64,000 nt of DNA from CAVRQM01 sp963822705 (GTDB taxonomy: Bacteria; Pseudomonadota; Alphaproteobacteria; Acetobacterales; Acetobacteraceae): positions 1 through 64,000 of the forward strand of contig CAWGIX010000012.1 in the NCBI GenBank assembly GCA_963822705.1. Reading direction: 5' to 3'. Position 1 is the first letter of the stretch. Each line of letters begins with the position of its first letter. Positions 1-11,192 of the stretch are shown here, in pieces. The notes below the pieces were generated by a model, which did no database searches, was not told where the DNA came from, and saw only the letters and a program-made list of their open reading frames with translations. Both the position numbers and the translations under genes were made by a program.

Positions 1-2
1 AC

Positions 3-422
3 CTCTACGACACTGACGTGGTGAGCTGGAGCGAGCGCCAAGCCGCGTTGTTGCGCCGTTTTGCCGCCGGTGAGCGTGTGCCGCAAACGATCTGGACTGG
101 CCCAACATCATCGCGGAAATCGAGGACGTGGCACGCGCCGAAGTCCGCTGGGTCGTTCGCTGCTCTTCCAGGCGTTCTTGCACGATTTGAAAGCCGAAGC
201 CTGGCCGCTGGCGCGCGATGTGCCCTCCTGGCGTGGCGACGCGCGGGGTTTCCGGGCCCAGGCAAGGCGCCGCTACAGAGCGCCGATACGGCAAAAGATC
301 GATATTGCCGGGGTCTATGTCGACGCGCTGGGCGGCCTGCCGGAGAGCTGGACGGGCAGGTGCCGTTGCCGGTGCCGACCGTCTCCCCGGTCACGCTCGA
401 TGAGCTGTTTGCGGACAGGTAA
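3..422 (+). pseudogene. DUF29-family protein, multiply frameshifted, 5' end outside window
   Basis: Pieces of a DUF29 protein can be read only by switching frame three times. Frame 3 gives LYDTDVVSWSERQAALLRRF at the start. Frame 2 gives DLDWPNIIAEIEDVARAEVR from about base 89. Frame 1 gives SLLFQAFLHDLKAEAWPLAR from about base 160 and continues to GGLPESW. Frame 3 returns for DGQVPLPVPTVSPVTLDELF and the stop at 420-422. The block order (W..QA..LR, DW.NI.EEIE, LLxHLLK..W, DI..Y..AL, LDELL) matches DUF29, a small family of unknown function common in Rhodospirillales and cyanobacteria. Three shifts in 420 bases could be decay or sequencing indels. The true start lies to the left of the window. 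Confidence 0.7.
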
Positions 423-694
423 AGCGTCCCGGCTCGGTGCCAGTTTGCGCCCACAAGCCGCCCTTTCATCCGATCTGGCACCCGGTCGCCTCTCCAATGT
501 GGCCAAAATAACATTTGGAGCAGCGGGCTCACACGCCGTATGAACTTAGCGCAAACCTCTTGCGGCGCGGAAAGTCCGGCCGCTACGGTGCTTTTCGCTG
601 GCGGAGGAAGGCCGCAGCGCGCCGAACCCCGAATCCGAGCCGGGGCGCGCGCCGTCCCGGCCCCAAGCCTTCTCTGTGACCGGAGAGCTTCCCC

Positions 695-1194
695 ATGTCG
701 GCCCATATCAGCCAGATCGACCGCGCCGCCAACCCGCTCGATGTGCTCGAACAGATCGCGTCGGCCAACGACTGGCATTTCGACCGCCGCAGCGAAGCGG
801 AAATGGCCGCCGAGGCGCCCGGAAAGTGGTGCGACTACGGCCTGTGCCTTTCCTGGTCGAACGAAATCAGCGCCATGCATTTCACCTGCGCCTTTGACCT
901 GAAAGTCCCGGAGCGGCGCCGCCGCGCCCTGTACGAATTGCTGGCGTTGGCCAACGAAAAGCTCTGGATCGGCCATTTCGGCATGGACGGGGAGGAGGGC
1001 ACGCCGCTGTTCCGCCACTCGGTTCTGCTGCGCGGCGCGCCCGGCGCCTCCTCCGAAAGTCTGGAGGACATGGTCGATATCGCGATCACCGAGTGCGAGC
1101 GGTTTTTCCCGCCTTCCAGTTCGTGCTTTGGGGCGGAAAGACGCCCGCGCAGGCACTGGAGGCGGCGATGCTGGAGTGCGTCGGCGAGGCTTAG
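695..1194 (+). CDS. YbjN-domain protein (one frameshift)
   Basis: About 166 residues. It opens MSAHISQIDRAANPLDVLEQ and contains WHFDR and LCLSWS followed by an ALYELL helix, typical of the YbjN superfamily of small proteins tied to type III chaperone-like folds and stress phenotypes. The ATG at 695 has GGAG nine bases upstream. The frame breaks at the T5C3 run at 1103-1110. One extra base there restores ECERFFPAFQFVLWGGKTPA and a normal C-terminus ending VGEA at the TAG at 1192-1194. The stop lies 12 bases before proC, and this ybjN-proC pairing is usual in alphaproteobacteria. The break is most likely a homopolymer sequencing error. Confidence 0.8.
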
Positions 1195-1205
1195 CCAGCT
1201 CGTCC

Positions 1206-2013
1206 ATGGCCGGCACGGCGCTGCCTCCCGTGCTGCTGGTCGGGTTGGGCCGGATGGGCAGCGCCATGGTCGCGGGCTGGCGCGAGCAGGGATTGTCGCC
1301 GTCCTTCGCCATCGACCCGGCAATGCCCGCGCCGCCGGGGCCGGAGGTCGTCGTGCTTCCCGAACTCTTCGGCGCTGCCCGGCGGCTTCGTGCCCTCGGC
1401 CGTAGTGCTCGCGGTGAAGCCCCAGGTCGCCCCCAAGATCTTGCCGGCCTATGCGCGGTTCGCCGAAAAGGCGGTGTTTCTGTCCATCATGGCCGGTCGC
1501 GCGCTGCCCGGGCTCAGCGCCCTGCTCGGAGAGGGAGCGGCGATCGTGCGGGCGATGCCCAACACGCCCGCGGCTATCCGCCAAGGCATCACGGTTGCCT
1601 GCACCGGCGCTTCTGTCGTGCATGCGCAACGGGCGCTATGCGACCGGCTGCTCGCGGCCATCGGCGAGGTCGCCTGGGTCGAGGACGAGGCGCTGCTGGA
1701 CCCGGTCACCGCGGTCTCGGGCGGGGGACCGGCCTACGTGTTTCTGCTGGCCGAGCTATTGGAGAAAGCCGCACGCGAACAAGGCATTCCGCCCGACCTG
1801 GCGCGCCTGCTCGCGCGCCGCACGGTGTCCGGTTCCGGTGCGCTCCTGGCGGCGAGCGCGGAGGATGCCGCCTCCCTGCGTCGCGCCGTCGCTAGTCCCG
1901 GCGGGACGACGGAACAGGCCCTTGCCGTGCTGATGGAGTCTTCCGCCTGGCCGGACTGCCTCTCCCGCGCCATTGCCGCAGCCACAGATCGCTCCCGCGG
2001 CCTGGCGGGCTGA
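1206..2013 (+). CDS. proC: Pyrroline-5-carboxylate reductase (one frameshift)
   Basis: Catalyses the last step of proline synthesis, NAD(P)H-dependent reduction of 1-pyrroline-5-carboxylate, in the cytoplasm. About 268 residues. The N-terminal Rossmann motif reads LLVGLGRMGSAMVAGW and is followed by VVLAVKPQ. The family signature is present as MPNTPAAIRQG, then VTAVSGGGPAYVF and a C-terminal SPGGTTEQAL. The N-terminal part (from ATG 1206) and the rest lie in different frames. The switch falls between about 1360 and 1385, where LPEL passes to LPGGFVPSAVVLAV. Both halves are fully conserved, so a one-base sequence error is the simplest explanation. Probably co-transcribed with the ybjN-like gene upstream. 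Confidence 0.92.
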
Positions 2014-2044
2014 CAGGTTTTGCCGAGGCTCTATATACAGCCGC

Positions 2045-2761
2045 ATGGATGACAGCGAATTCGATCGTGCCCTGGTCGCCTCCGCCTTCACACTGGCAGA
2101 GGAGCGGGGCTGGTCGCGCGTCAGCGTGACGGCGGCGGCGCGTGCCGCCGGGCTGCCGCTCGACCGGGCGCGCGGCCGATTTCTTGGGCCGCCCGGCATC
2201 TTGGCTCGGTTTGGCCGGATCGCCGACCAGTCGGCCCTGGCGCAGGCGAGCGGCGACGGCTCGCACCGCGACCGGCTGTTCGATCTGGTCATGCGCCGGA
2301 TCGACGTGCTGCAAGCGCATCGTGGGGGCGTATTGGCGCTGCGCGATTTCTTGCCGCGCCGGCCGATGTTGGTGCCGATGCTGGCCATGGCCACCGGGCT
2401 CAGCATGGCGTGGATGCTGGAAGCGGCCGGTATTTCCGCGCAAGGCGGGCGTGGCCTGCTACGGACCAAAGGCATGGTCGCGGTCTGGCTATGCACGGTG
2501 CGGGCATGGGCGCGCGACACCAGCGAGGACCTTTCCTCCACGATGAAGGCGCTGGACCGCGCGCTCGATCGCGCCGAGCGGGCCGAGGCGTGGCTGCACT
2601 GCGGCCGGGACTCGAAAAGCTCGCCCGCGCCGGAGGACACCGGACCTCCTGCCGATATTCCTCCGGTATCGCCCATGCCGCCGCCGGCTCTCGGCGGCAA
2701 CGAGCCGCCCCTGCCGCCCCCGCCCACGCCGCTGGAGCCGCCGCCCCTTCCCGCGAGCTGA
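2045..2761 (+). CDS. TetR-like transcriptional regulator with proline-rich tail
   Basis: A 238-residue protein. Residues 5-50 look like a TetR-type helix-turn-helix region (AFTLAEERGWSRVSVTAAAR followed by AAGLP). The middle is an alpha-helical ligand or dimer domain with LFDLVMRRIDVLQ, similar to COQ9/TetR-like proteins of alphaproteobacteria. The last ~45 residues are very proline-rich (PPLPPPPTPLEPPPLP) and probably disordered. The start at ATG 2045 is chosen because the helix-turn-helix begins soon after it and an upstream in-frame start would run into proC. It lies 31 bases after proC. The target is unknown; the divergent sugar transporter is not obviously its target because the two genes converge. 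Confidence 0.65.
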   Translation: MDDSEFDRALVASAFTLAEERGWSRVSVTAAARAAGLPLDRARGRFLGPPGILARFGRIADQSALAQASGDGSHRDRLFDLVMRRIDVLQAHRGGVLALRDFLPRRPMLVPMLAMATGLSMAWMLEAAGISAQGGRGLLRTKGMVAVWLCTVRAWARDTSEDLSSTMKALDRALDRAERAEAWLHCGRDSKSSPAPEDTGPPADIPPVSPMPPPALGGNEPPLPPPPTPLEPPPLPAS

Positions 2762-2806
2762 ACCGGCTGCGGTTCGCCGCGGGGCAGGCGGCGACCCTAG
2801 GCGGGG

Positions 2807-3801
2807 CTATTTTACGTGCAGGGCGGCCAGCACCTTGTCCACGTTGGCTTTGTTGACCACCAGCACGCCGGTATCCAGCACCGGCGGCACCGGCACTCCG
2901 CCCTCGGCACCGGTCAGGCCCGACGTGTGCAACCCATTGTGGTTGAAGTCATAGAGCATTTTTACAGCGTAATAGATAAACAGCTCCCGGTTCTGCACGA
3001 TAATGCCTTCAACCCAACCCTGCTTGGCGGTCTTGAAGAAATCGGGCGTCTGCTCCATCGCAGTCACCACCACGTCGCCCGGCTTCTTGCCCGCCTCCTG
3101 CAAGGCCCGCACGATGCCCGCTCCGCTTTCGGAGTCGAATCCTGCAATGCCTTTGATGTCCGGGTTGGCGGCCAGCAGTGCCGACGTTACTTCGGCCGCC
3201 TTGGCGGCGTCGCCGTTGTCGTCCTCGCTGCCGACGATCTTATACTTGCCGTGGCCGTTGGCCTCCATGTAGGCGGTAAAACCCTTGACCGCCTCGCGCA
3301 TGTTGTCGGCATTGATGATCGAGGTCATGGCCACCTTGCCGCCGTCCGGCAGCTTGGCGATCATCGCCTTGGCTTGCGCCTCGCCGATGCGCGTCCAGTT
3401 GGTGCCGATGTAGGAGATGCGCTTGCTGTTCGGCAGGTCGCCATCGTCCACCACCGTGGGCACGCCCATCTCGATGCACTTGTTCACCGACTCGGTGAGC
3501 GACGGGTCCCATCCGCCGACCACCGACACGCCGGCCGGTTTTTGCGCGCACACCTGGTCCACCGCGGCGATGAAGCCGGGGAGGTCGAAGTCGGTCGGCC
3601 CCGCCACGCGCACCTGCACGTGCAGCTCGTCGGCAATTTTTTTCATGCCGACATAGTCGTATTGCACGAACAGCGGCAGGTTCGCCTTGTTGGAGACCCA
3701 GTAATAGGTCTCCTTGGCGTCCGCCGGCCCAAAGTTGCTTTGTTGCGCGTGCGCCGGAACCCCGGTCGCCAGCGCAGCAGCGGCAAATATCCCAGCTCCA
3801 T
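2807..3801 (-). CDS. Sugar ABC transporter substrate-binding protein (frameshift in signal peptide)
   Basis: Periplasmic binding protein of the RbsB/type 1 fold, about 331 residues. The mature part reads SNFGPADAKETYYWVSNKAN and continues with VSVVGGWDPS, ISYIGTNW and AGFDSESGAGIVRALQEAG, as expected for this family. In that frame the leader IFAAAALATGVPAHAQ has no start codon. The ATG at 3799-3801 is one base out of frame with it. Adding one base just after the ATG (3795-3799) gives a normal signal peptide, so an indel is likely. It lies 35 bases after the permease gene in an ATPase-permease-binding protein operon. The substrate is a sugar or polyol of unknown identity. Confidence 0.85.
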
Positions 3802-3836
3802 GGTTTCAAGGCACGATCCTCCCCCAAAAGAAAGAT

Positions 3837-4844
3837 TCAGGCGCGATGCACCTGTTTGAAGCGATCCAGTGATACGCCCAGCAACAGCACCAGTCCCACG
3901 ATGATGTTCTGCCAGAAAATGCCGATGCCGTTGATGATCATGGCGTTCTGCACCAGTGCGATAAACAGCACCCCCAGCACGCCGCCCAGAATCGTGCCCT
4001 CGCCGCCCAGCAGGCTGGCGCCGCCCAGCACGGTGGCGGTGATCACCGACAGTTCCACGCCGATCCCGGCACTCACGACCGCCGAATTCAGCCGCGAGGC
4101 GCCCAGCACGCCGGCCAACCCGGCCAGCGTCCCCATCAGCACGAAGCCGATCAGGGTGAGCCGCTGCACGCGGATGCCCGACAGTTTTGCCGCGCGCGCG
4201 TTGCCGCCGATGAAATAGTACTGGCGGAAGAAGCGGGTGTTGGCCACCGCCCAGGACGCCACGGCGACCACGACCAGCATCACCCAGAACGGCGACTGCA
4301 GATGCAAAAACATGCTCTCGCCGTAGCGCTTGAACGAAGTCGCCGATCGGCGTCACGCCGGTGCCGGCAGTGAGATACGTCAGCCCGCGGAAAATCGTCA
4401 ACGTGGCAAGCGTGGTGATCAGCGTGTTGATGCCGACCCGGGTGATGATCAGGCCGTTCACCAGCCCGGCCGCTGCGCCCACCGCGAGCCCCACCGCAAA
4501 ACCTAGCGGTGCCGGCCATCCCCACCAGCCTACCGTGACGCCCGCCCAGACGCCGCTGAGCGCCAGAATCGAGCCGATCGACAGGTCGAACGCGCCGGCG
4601 ATCATCAGCACCATCATGCCGGTGACCAGGATCGCGTTCTGCGACGCGTTCAGCAGCACGGCGGCAATGTTGAACCGGGTCGGGAAATTGTTCGGATATG
4701 CCACCGTCATCGCGGTGCAGAGCGCCACGACTAGTACCAGCAGCATGAGCGGTCGCGACCGCGCCAAGCTGCGCAGCACCCGCACGCCCAGCGGCGCTGC
4801 CGGCGGGCGGACCGAGGCGACGCCGGCACTCAGCAACTCCGCAC

Positions 4845-4848
<4 letters not shown>
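3837..4848 (-). CDS. Ribose-type sugar ABC transporter permease (one frameshift)
   Basis: Membrane subunit of the RbsC/BPD_transp_2 family, about 336 residues with many hydrophobic segments. Family motifs are visible: MIAGAFDLSIGSILALSG, then GLVNGLIITRVGINTLITTL and LGGASLLGGEGTILGGVLG. The N-terminal two thirds begin at ATG 4848. The C-terminal third (FKRYGESMFLHLQSPFWVML onwards) is in another frame, with the switch at about 4322-4340. The ATG overlaps the TGA of the ATPase gene by four bases, so translation is coupled. Both halves are well conserved, so the shift is probably a sequence error. Confidence 0.88.
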
Positions 4849-6359
<1,511 letters not shown>

Positions 6360-6544
6360 AGCGGACGGTCCATCTCAAGCCTTATTGGTTCTGACCCGCG
6401 CAACCGAAGCCCTCCCGTTGCTCGGAGGCTAACACCTTCTTGCCGGCCGGGGCCAGCACCGGTGCGCTTCGGTTGTCGCCTGGCAGAGCTCGCGCGAAGG
6501 GCCGCGGTCGCCCCGCGGCCTTCCCGAGTCCACGCGCCAGCGTG

Positions 6545-8175
6545 CTACGGCTTGCTCACGGTCACTTTCGTCACGCCATCGAACCGCGTCCAGCTGAACT
6601 GAACGTCCTCGTTGTAGCAGCGCACGTAGTCCTCCAAAAACCTGTGTGCCACGCGTTCGCCCAACAGCACCGACTCCGACCAGTCCGACCGCCAATGCAC
6701 GCCGGCGAAGTTGCGTGCCAGCCCGATATTGCCGGCCAACTTGTCGAGCTCGCCGCCCACTGTCAGCGACCCGGCATCGGCTCCGGTATAGGGTTGCAGC
6801 GCGGTGCCGTCCGCGTTCGGCTACATGATCTGCACACCCAGGTCATCAGCTTCGTATCTTCCTGGAACAGCGCCTTCAGCACCGTGACGCACGCGCCCGC
6901 AACGGTGGCGTGCCCGGCGCCATAGGCCGGATGCGTGGGGCAGCCTTCCGGGAACGCCATGGGCAGAAAGTGCTGCGCCATGGCGATGGTCGGATGTGCC
7001 AGAGGTCCGGCCTGAAGTTTTGCGAACTCGGCCAGGTCGAACTCGTAGGTTTGCGTGCCCTTCAGCTGGTAGTGGATGCGCCCCGCATACGCCTCCGGTC
7101 GCAGCCGCCGGTGCACATACCATTTCTCGAACCAAACCGCTTTCAGTGCGCGCGTCGCCACCTCGCAGGCCAAGGTCTTGAAATTCGGCTCGCCGAGCGT
7201 GCCGAACCCCACTTGCGTCAGACTGTTCTTGTAAGGGTTCCCGTCCGATACCGGCACGTTGAACCCGCCGCGCGCGGTCGGCGTGATCATCAGCAGGCAG
7301 GCGTTCAGATAGGCCTGGAACAGCTCGTCGATATGCACGTAGTTGCCGAGCCCGCGGCCGTCGTGCAGCAGCCGCGGTGACGCAAGCGGCTGCGGCGTGA
7401 GGGTCGGCTTGACGCCGTTCTGCGCTGCCAGCCAGTCGGCCTCGTCGGTCATGAAGTCCGTCGTGCCGGGAATGCCGAACGCCACGCGGGGCGAGGTCTT
7501 TTGCGACCCGTACGGAATGTCGTTGATCATGAACTGCGACAGATACGGGCCGGCCAGCGCGCCCGGCGAGTTGATACGGAACAGCGTCGCCGGCGTCACC
7601 GCCGCGCCCGATTTCGGGCCCTTGAAGTCCGCGTAGCGCGACAAGTCCGCCGCCGCGGCGACAGTGCGCGGATCGCTGGCGTATTCGCTAACCGGCACAT
7701 CCCGGCAGATCGCCATCCAGTAGTTCTCGGCGATCTCGCCGATCGCCTCGGCGCTGCGAAAAGTCGGGCAGGGCGGCATGTTGAACTGGTGCGCGTCCAC
7801 GCCCTCCAGGTCGTAGGCCAGGCCGGACTGCGGATTGGTCAGCTTGAGACTGCCGGCGCTGGGCGCGCCCAGCACGATCAGTTCGAAGTCCGGCGGCTTG
7901 CCGCTCTTCAGCGCCGCGATCATCGAGTCGTAGCTCGGCTGCACCACTTCGCCGGTGGCCGGGTCGTGCTGCAGGCCCTTGCTGAAGCTCGCGTAGACGT
8001 GCTGGTTCGCGTAACGGGCCTCGTCGCCGTTGTCGATATGGGTCGGCATCGGGTCGCCCAGATGCGCGAGCGCCGCATCGACGCGAATGTTGAAGCTGCG
8101 CCTCCGCCGCGCATCGGGCGCCAGCGGCCCGAGCGCCTCGTCGGCGGTGGCGGTGAACTGCTCTATGTCGGCCAT
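6545..8175 (-). CDS. Vanadium-dependent haloperoxidase-like / PAP2-type phosphatase (frameshift near C-terminus)
   Basis: About 543 residues. Late motifs fit the vanadium haloperoxidase branch of the PAP2 superfamily: KWYVHRRLRPEAYAG supplies Lys and Arg of the oxyanion site, HPAYGAGHATVAGA carries the central histidine, and RNFAGVHWRSDW carries the last Arg and His. The frame changes at about 6815-6830. Upstream it reads TKLMTWV and downstream PNADGTALQPYTGADAG to the stop at 6545. A TAG in one frame lies in the gap, so the exact join is unclear. No signal peptide is evident at the ATG 8175, where GGAAAGG lies upstream. It could be a bromo- or chloroperoxidase or an acid phosphatase; nothing nearby decides this. 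Confidence 0.82.
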
Positions 8176-8299
8176 GAAACGGTGCCTTTCCGAGTGGATC
8201 GTCGAGCACCACGATCGGCGGGATTTCCGTTGCTGTCAAAGCACAGTTCTGTCATGCGGTGTAACACCGCATTCCTGGTATTCGGGAGCGGCTCGAACG

Positions 8300-9653
8300 T
8301 TAGACCGGCAGCACGATTCGCGCCCGCAGGCCGCCCAATGGAGAATCCTCCAGCGTAATGTCGCCGCCATGCGCGCGGACGATGTCGCGGGCGATAGTCA
8401 GGCCAAGTCCGGTGCTGCCGCCGATCCCGCTGGCGAATGGCTTGAACACGCCCTCGCGGCGCTCCGGCGCAATGCCGGGGCCATCATCGTCGACCGTCAC
8501 CTGCACCAGCCGGGCCCCGGAGGCTTGTGCAGTCAGCACAACGCGGCGGGCATGGCGGCTGGCGTTGTCCACCAAATTGGTGAGGGCCCTGCGCACCGCG
8601 TCGGCGCGCAGCGGCAGCACCAGGGCGGGTGCCGCCTGGACGCGCACCTCCCCGCCGGCGCGCGCCGCTGCCGCCGCCACTTCGCCCAGCATGGCGCCCA
8701 GATCGGTGGCGCGCGCCTGCTCCGCGCCCTCGCCGCGGGCAAAAGCCAAGTAGCCGCCCACCATCCGGTCCATTTCATCTACGTCCGCCGTCATGCCCGG
8801 CACGTCCGCCGCCGCGGCGGCCTCCGGGGGCACCATGGCCAGCGCCAGCCGCAAGCGGGTCAGCGGTGTGCGCAGATCGTGCGACACGCCGGCCAACATT
8901 TCGGTGCGCTGTTGCAAGAAGCGGCGGATGCGCTCCTGCATGCGATTGAAAGCAGTCGCTGCCTGTCGCACTTCCACGGCACCCTCGGGACGGATCGGGC
9001 CGGTATCGCGGCCGACGCCGAACGCTTCGGCGGCGGCGGCGAGGCGGCGGATCGCGCGCACCTGGTTGCGCATGAACAGGGCCGCGATGCCGAACAGCAG
9101 CACCGCCGAGCCGCCCAGCCACATCACGTAGACCAGCAGCGTGCCGGTGTACAGCCGCTTGCGCGGCACCTGGATTTCAAGCACGCCGTCGCGCAGTTGC
9201 ACGCGCACCAGCAGAAATTGCGGGTCGCCTGCGCCGCCCAGCGCAAACGGCCGCCCCACCCGCTCGCGCAGACGCCGCGGCAAGGTCGTCGTCGACGGTG
9301 CTCAGCCAGTCGAACGGGCTCGCAGCTTGCGGCAGCGGAGGTGGCAAGCGCGCGCCAATCTCGATGCGGGCGTTGAGCTCAAACTCGTCCGCGGCCTGCC
9401 CCAGAATCCAGGCCCGGTCGCTCGCGTCCGGGAACCGGCTCAGCAGGTCGATAGTGGCCGCAATTTCGCCCGCCACGGCTCCGGTAAAACGGCGCGAGAC
9501 GATGTTGAGGTGGCTGCCGTAAAAGATTTGCAGAGCGACTGCCAGCGTGAGCACGAGCGGGATCAGGATGATCAGCAGGCTGCGCCCCAGCAGCGTGCGC
9601 GGCAGCACTTTCTTCACGAACCGGCTCTGCGGCGGCAACGGAACGCGGACCAT
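8300..9653 (-). CDS. EnvZ-like sensor histidine kinase (one frameshift)
   Basis: About 450 residues. The N-terminus has a membrane helix (LLGRSLLIILIPLVLTLAVA), a short periplasmic domain of roughly 100 residues, a second helix (MWLGGSAVLLFGIAALF) and a HAMP linker. The H-box is AGVSHDLRTPLTRLR, with the phospho-accepting histidine near residue 258. It is followed by NLVDNASRHA (N-box), DDDGPGI (G1) and GSTGLGLTIARDIV (G2). The reading frame changes at about 9283-9292, where STVDDDL passes to LPRRLRERVGRPF. No response regulator gene is adjacent, which is unusual because EnvZ-like kinases usually follow an OmpR-like gene. The signal sensed is unknown. Confidence 0.88.
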
Positions 9654-9718
9654 TCTCAGCTTTTAGCAGGACTGCTGCATGGGCGGACAGCTCCCTCCGA
9701 GCATTCTATGTTGCAGCC

Positions 9719-10299
9719 ATGAGCGCCGCGGTCAGCTTGCTGGATATTATGCCAGTGATGACGGCCGAGCAGTTTGCCGAATGGGCGGGCGACGGCACCG
9801 GGCGGCGCTTCCAGCTCATCGACGGCGAGCCGGTGGCCATGGCACCGACCAGCTTGGTGCATGGTGCGATCCAGACGGCAGTGGGACGGCGACTGTCCGA
9901 GCACTTGGAGCGCATCGCCAGTCCGTGCCGCGTAATCGACGCGCCCGGCGTGCAGCCGCGCGCTGGTGCCGCAACCAATGTGCGCATCCCGGACCTGGCG
10001 GTAACCTGCGGTTCCCTGAACGATCGCTACATGGCCGAGCCGGTGGTGGTCATCGAAATCCTGTTGCCGTCAAACCAGCGCGAGACCTACGAGGCGGTTC
10101 GGGCCTATGTCAGCCTGTCCAGCCTGCGCGAGGTGGTCGTGGTCTCGTCGTGCGGGTGGCGGCCGAGGTGCTGCGTCGGGAACCGGACGGGTCGTGGCCA
10201 GCCAATCCGACGCCGGTCGCGGGGTCAGAAGACTTGGTGATTGAGGAGTTCGGCTTCCGCTTCCCCCTGATACGCCTGTATCCACCGGAGCTGGCCTGA
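9719..10299 (+). CDS. Uma2-family (DUF820) putative endonuclease (one frameshift)
   Basis: About 193 residues. The start MSAAVSLLDIMPVMTAEQFA is followed by GRRFQLIDGEPVAMAPTS, the hallmark of the Uma2/DUF820 restriction-endonuclease-like fold. VRIPDLAVTC and EPVVVIEILLPSN supply the expected Asp and Glu-x-x catalytic-type positions. The C-terminus (VAAEVLRREPDGSWP to PPELA) is in another frame, with the switch at about 10138-10152. These proteins are abundant in Rhodospirillales and cyanobacteria and their function is not established. A second, decayed Uma2 copy lies only 0.75 kb away at 11045-11192. Confidence 0.82.
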
Positions 10300-10307
10300 C
10301 CGCGGCC

Positions 10308-10844
10308 CTATCGGGGCGACAGCACCATGACCATCTGCCGGTTCTCCATCCGCGGCATCTGCTCCACCTTGGTGGTGGCATCCATCTCGCCGCGAATGCG
10401 CTCCAGCACCCGCACCCCGATATCCTGGTGGGCCATTTCGCGGCCGCGAAAACGCAATGTCACCTTGACCTTGTCGCCTTCCTCGATGAACGACTTCATG
10501 GCGCGCATCTTTACCTGATAGTCGTTCTCGTCGATGTTGGGGCGGACTTTTATTTCCTTGATCTCGACGACCTTTTGCTTCTTCTTGGCCTCGTTCTTCT
10601 TTTTCTGCTGCTCGTATTTGAATTTGCCAAAATCGAGGATCTTGCACACCGGCGGATCGGCATTGGGGCTGATCTCCACCAGGTCGAGGCCGGCCAGGAA
10701 GGCCCGGTTCATCGCCTCTCGGGCGCCCATCACACCCACCATTTCGCCGTCCTGATCGATCAGGCGCACCTGCGGCACCCGGATTTCTTCGTTTACGCGA
10801 GGCCCGTCGCGGGTCGGCGGCGCGGGCAGGGGTCCTCTTGCTAT
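10308..10844 (-). CDS. infC: Translation initiation factor IF-3, ATA start
   Basis: IF-3 binds the 30S subunit and checks start-codon pairing. The conserved body is intact: EIRVPQVRLIDQDGEMVGV, then VEISPNADPPVCKILDFGKF, the lysine-rich linker and VKVTLRFRGREMAHQ. The first ATG/GTG in frame (GTG at 10778) would cut off the conserved block PTRDGPRVNEEI, so the true start is upstream. Reading back, the only suitable codon is ATA at 10842-10844, preceded by GGAGAGA about four bases away. That gives 178 residues starting (M)ARGPLPAPPTRDGPRVNEE. Use of AUU, AUA or AUC by infC is the classic basis of its autoregulation, because IF-3 rejects non-canonical starts. Downstream genes rpmI and rplT do not follow. 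Confidence 0.95.
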   Translation of the reverse strand: MARGPLPAPPTRDGPRVNEEIRVPQVRLIDQDGEMVGVMGAREAMNRAFLAGLDLVEISPNADPPVCKILDFGKFKYEQQKKKNEAKKKQKVVEIKEIKVRPNIDENDYQVKMRAMKSFIEEGDKVKVTLRFRGREMAHQDIGVRVLERIRGEMDATTKVEQMPRMENRQMVMVLSPR

Positions 10845-10857
10845 GGGTCTCTCCTAC
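10837..10857 (-). promoter_or_regulatory. Ribosome binding site and non-canonical ATA start of infC
   Basis: On the minus strand the sequence runs GGAGAGACCC then ATA GCA AGA. The purine-rich GGAGAGA is placed directly before an ATA codon and no ATG, GTG or TTG lies in frame nearby upstream. The protein conservation begins right after this codon. This arrangement is expected for IF-3 self-control of translation. Confidence 0.85.
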
Positions 10858-11044
10858 GGAAGTTTCACAATTCTGGGACGTTGTCGCCCAACCGGGGGTG
10901 CGAGATCAAGCAATCTCGGCACGGCCGGATTCAATTCTGCTAAATCGGGTGGCAGCGGCGCGGCTGCAAGCCAAAGCCGGCCAGTAGGGCTCCCGTAGTG
11001 CTCTGCCAGCCTGATGAGTTCAGCGCTGTCCCGGCCGCCATTTG

Positions 11045-11192
11045 ATGGACGTGGACCGGTTCTTGGCCTGTTCCGGGGACGGGATCAATCGGCTGCACCC
11101 AGCTTATCCACGGCGAGCCGGAGCCCATATCGCCGCCGAGCTGGGCGCATGGGGGTCATTGCCGGCGCGTTGGCCCAGCGGTACATCACTCC
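11045..11192 (+). pseudogene. Degraded Uma2-family (DUF820) remnant
   Basis: Between infC and the 3' end of thrS the plus strand holds scraps of a Uma2 N-terminus in different frames. ATG 11045 gives MDVDRFLACSGDGINR. A shifted frame then gives CTQLIHGEPEPISPPSWAHG, and a further shift gives MGVIAGALAQRYI. Compared with the intact neighbour at 9719 these match the EFLAW..GTG.R.QLIDGEPVAMAP..HG.I..AL.QR pattern, but the gene stops being recognisable where thrS begins. There are at least two frameshifts and the C-terminal two thirds are missing, so this is a true relic rather than a sequencing artefact. Confidence 0.65.

Noticed and set aside
5..1312. Long minus-strand open frame opposite the DUF29 and ybjN genes
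   Set aside because: It lies antisense to a conserved YbjN-type gene, is Arg/Pro/Ala-rich without family motifs and looks like a GC-rich shadow frame.
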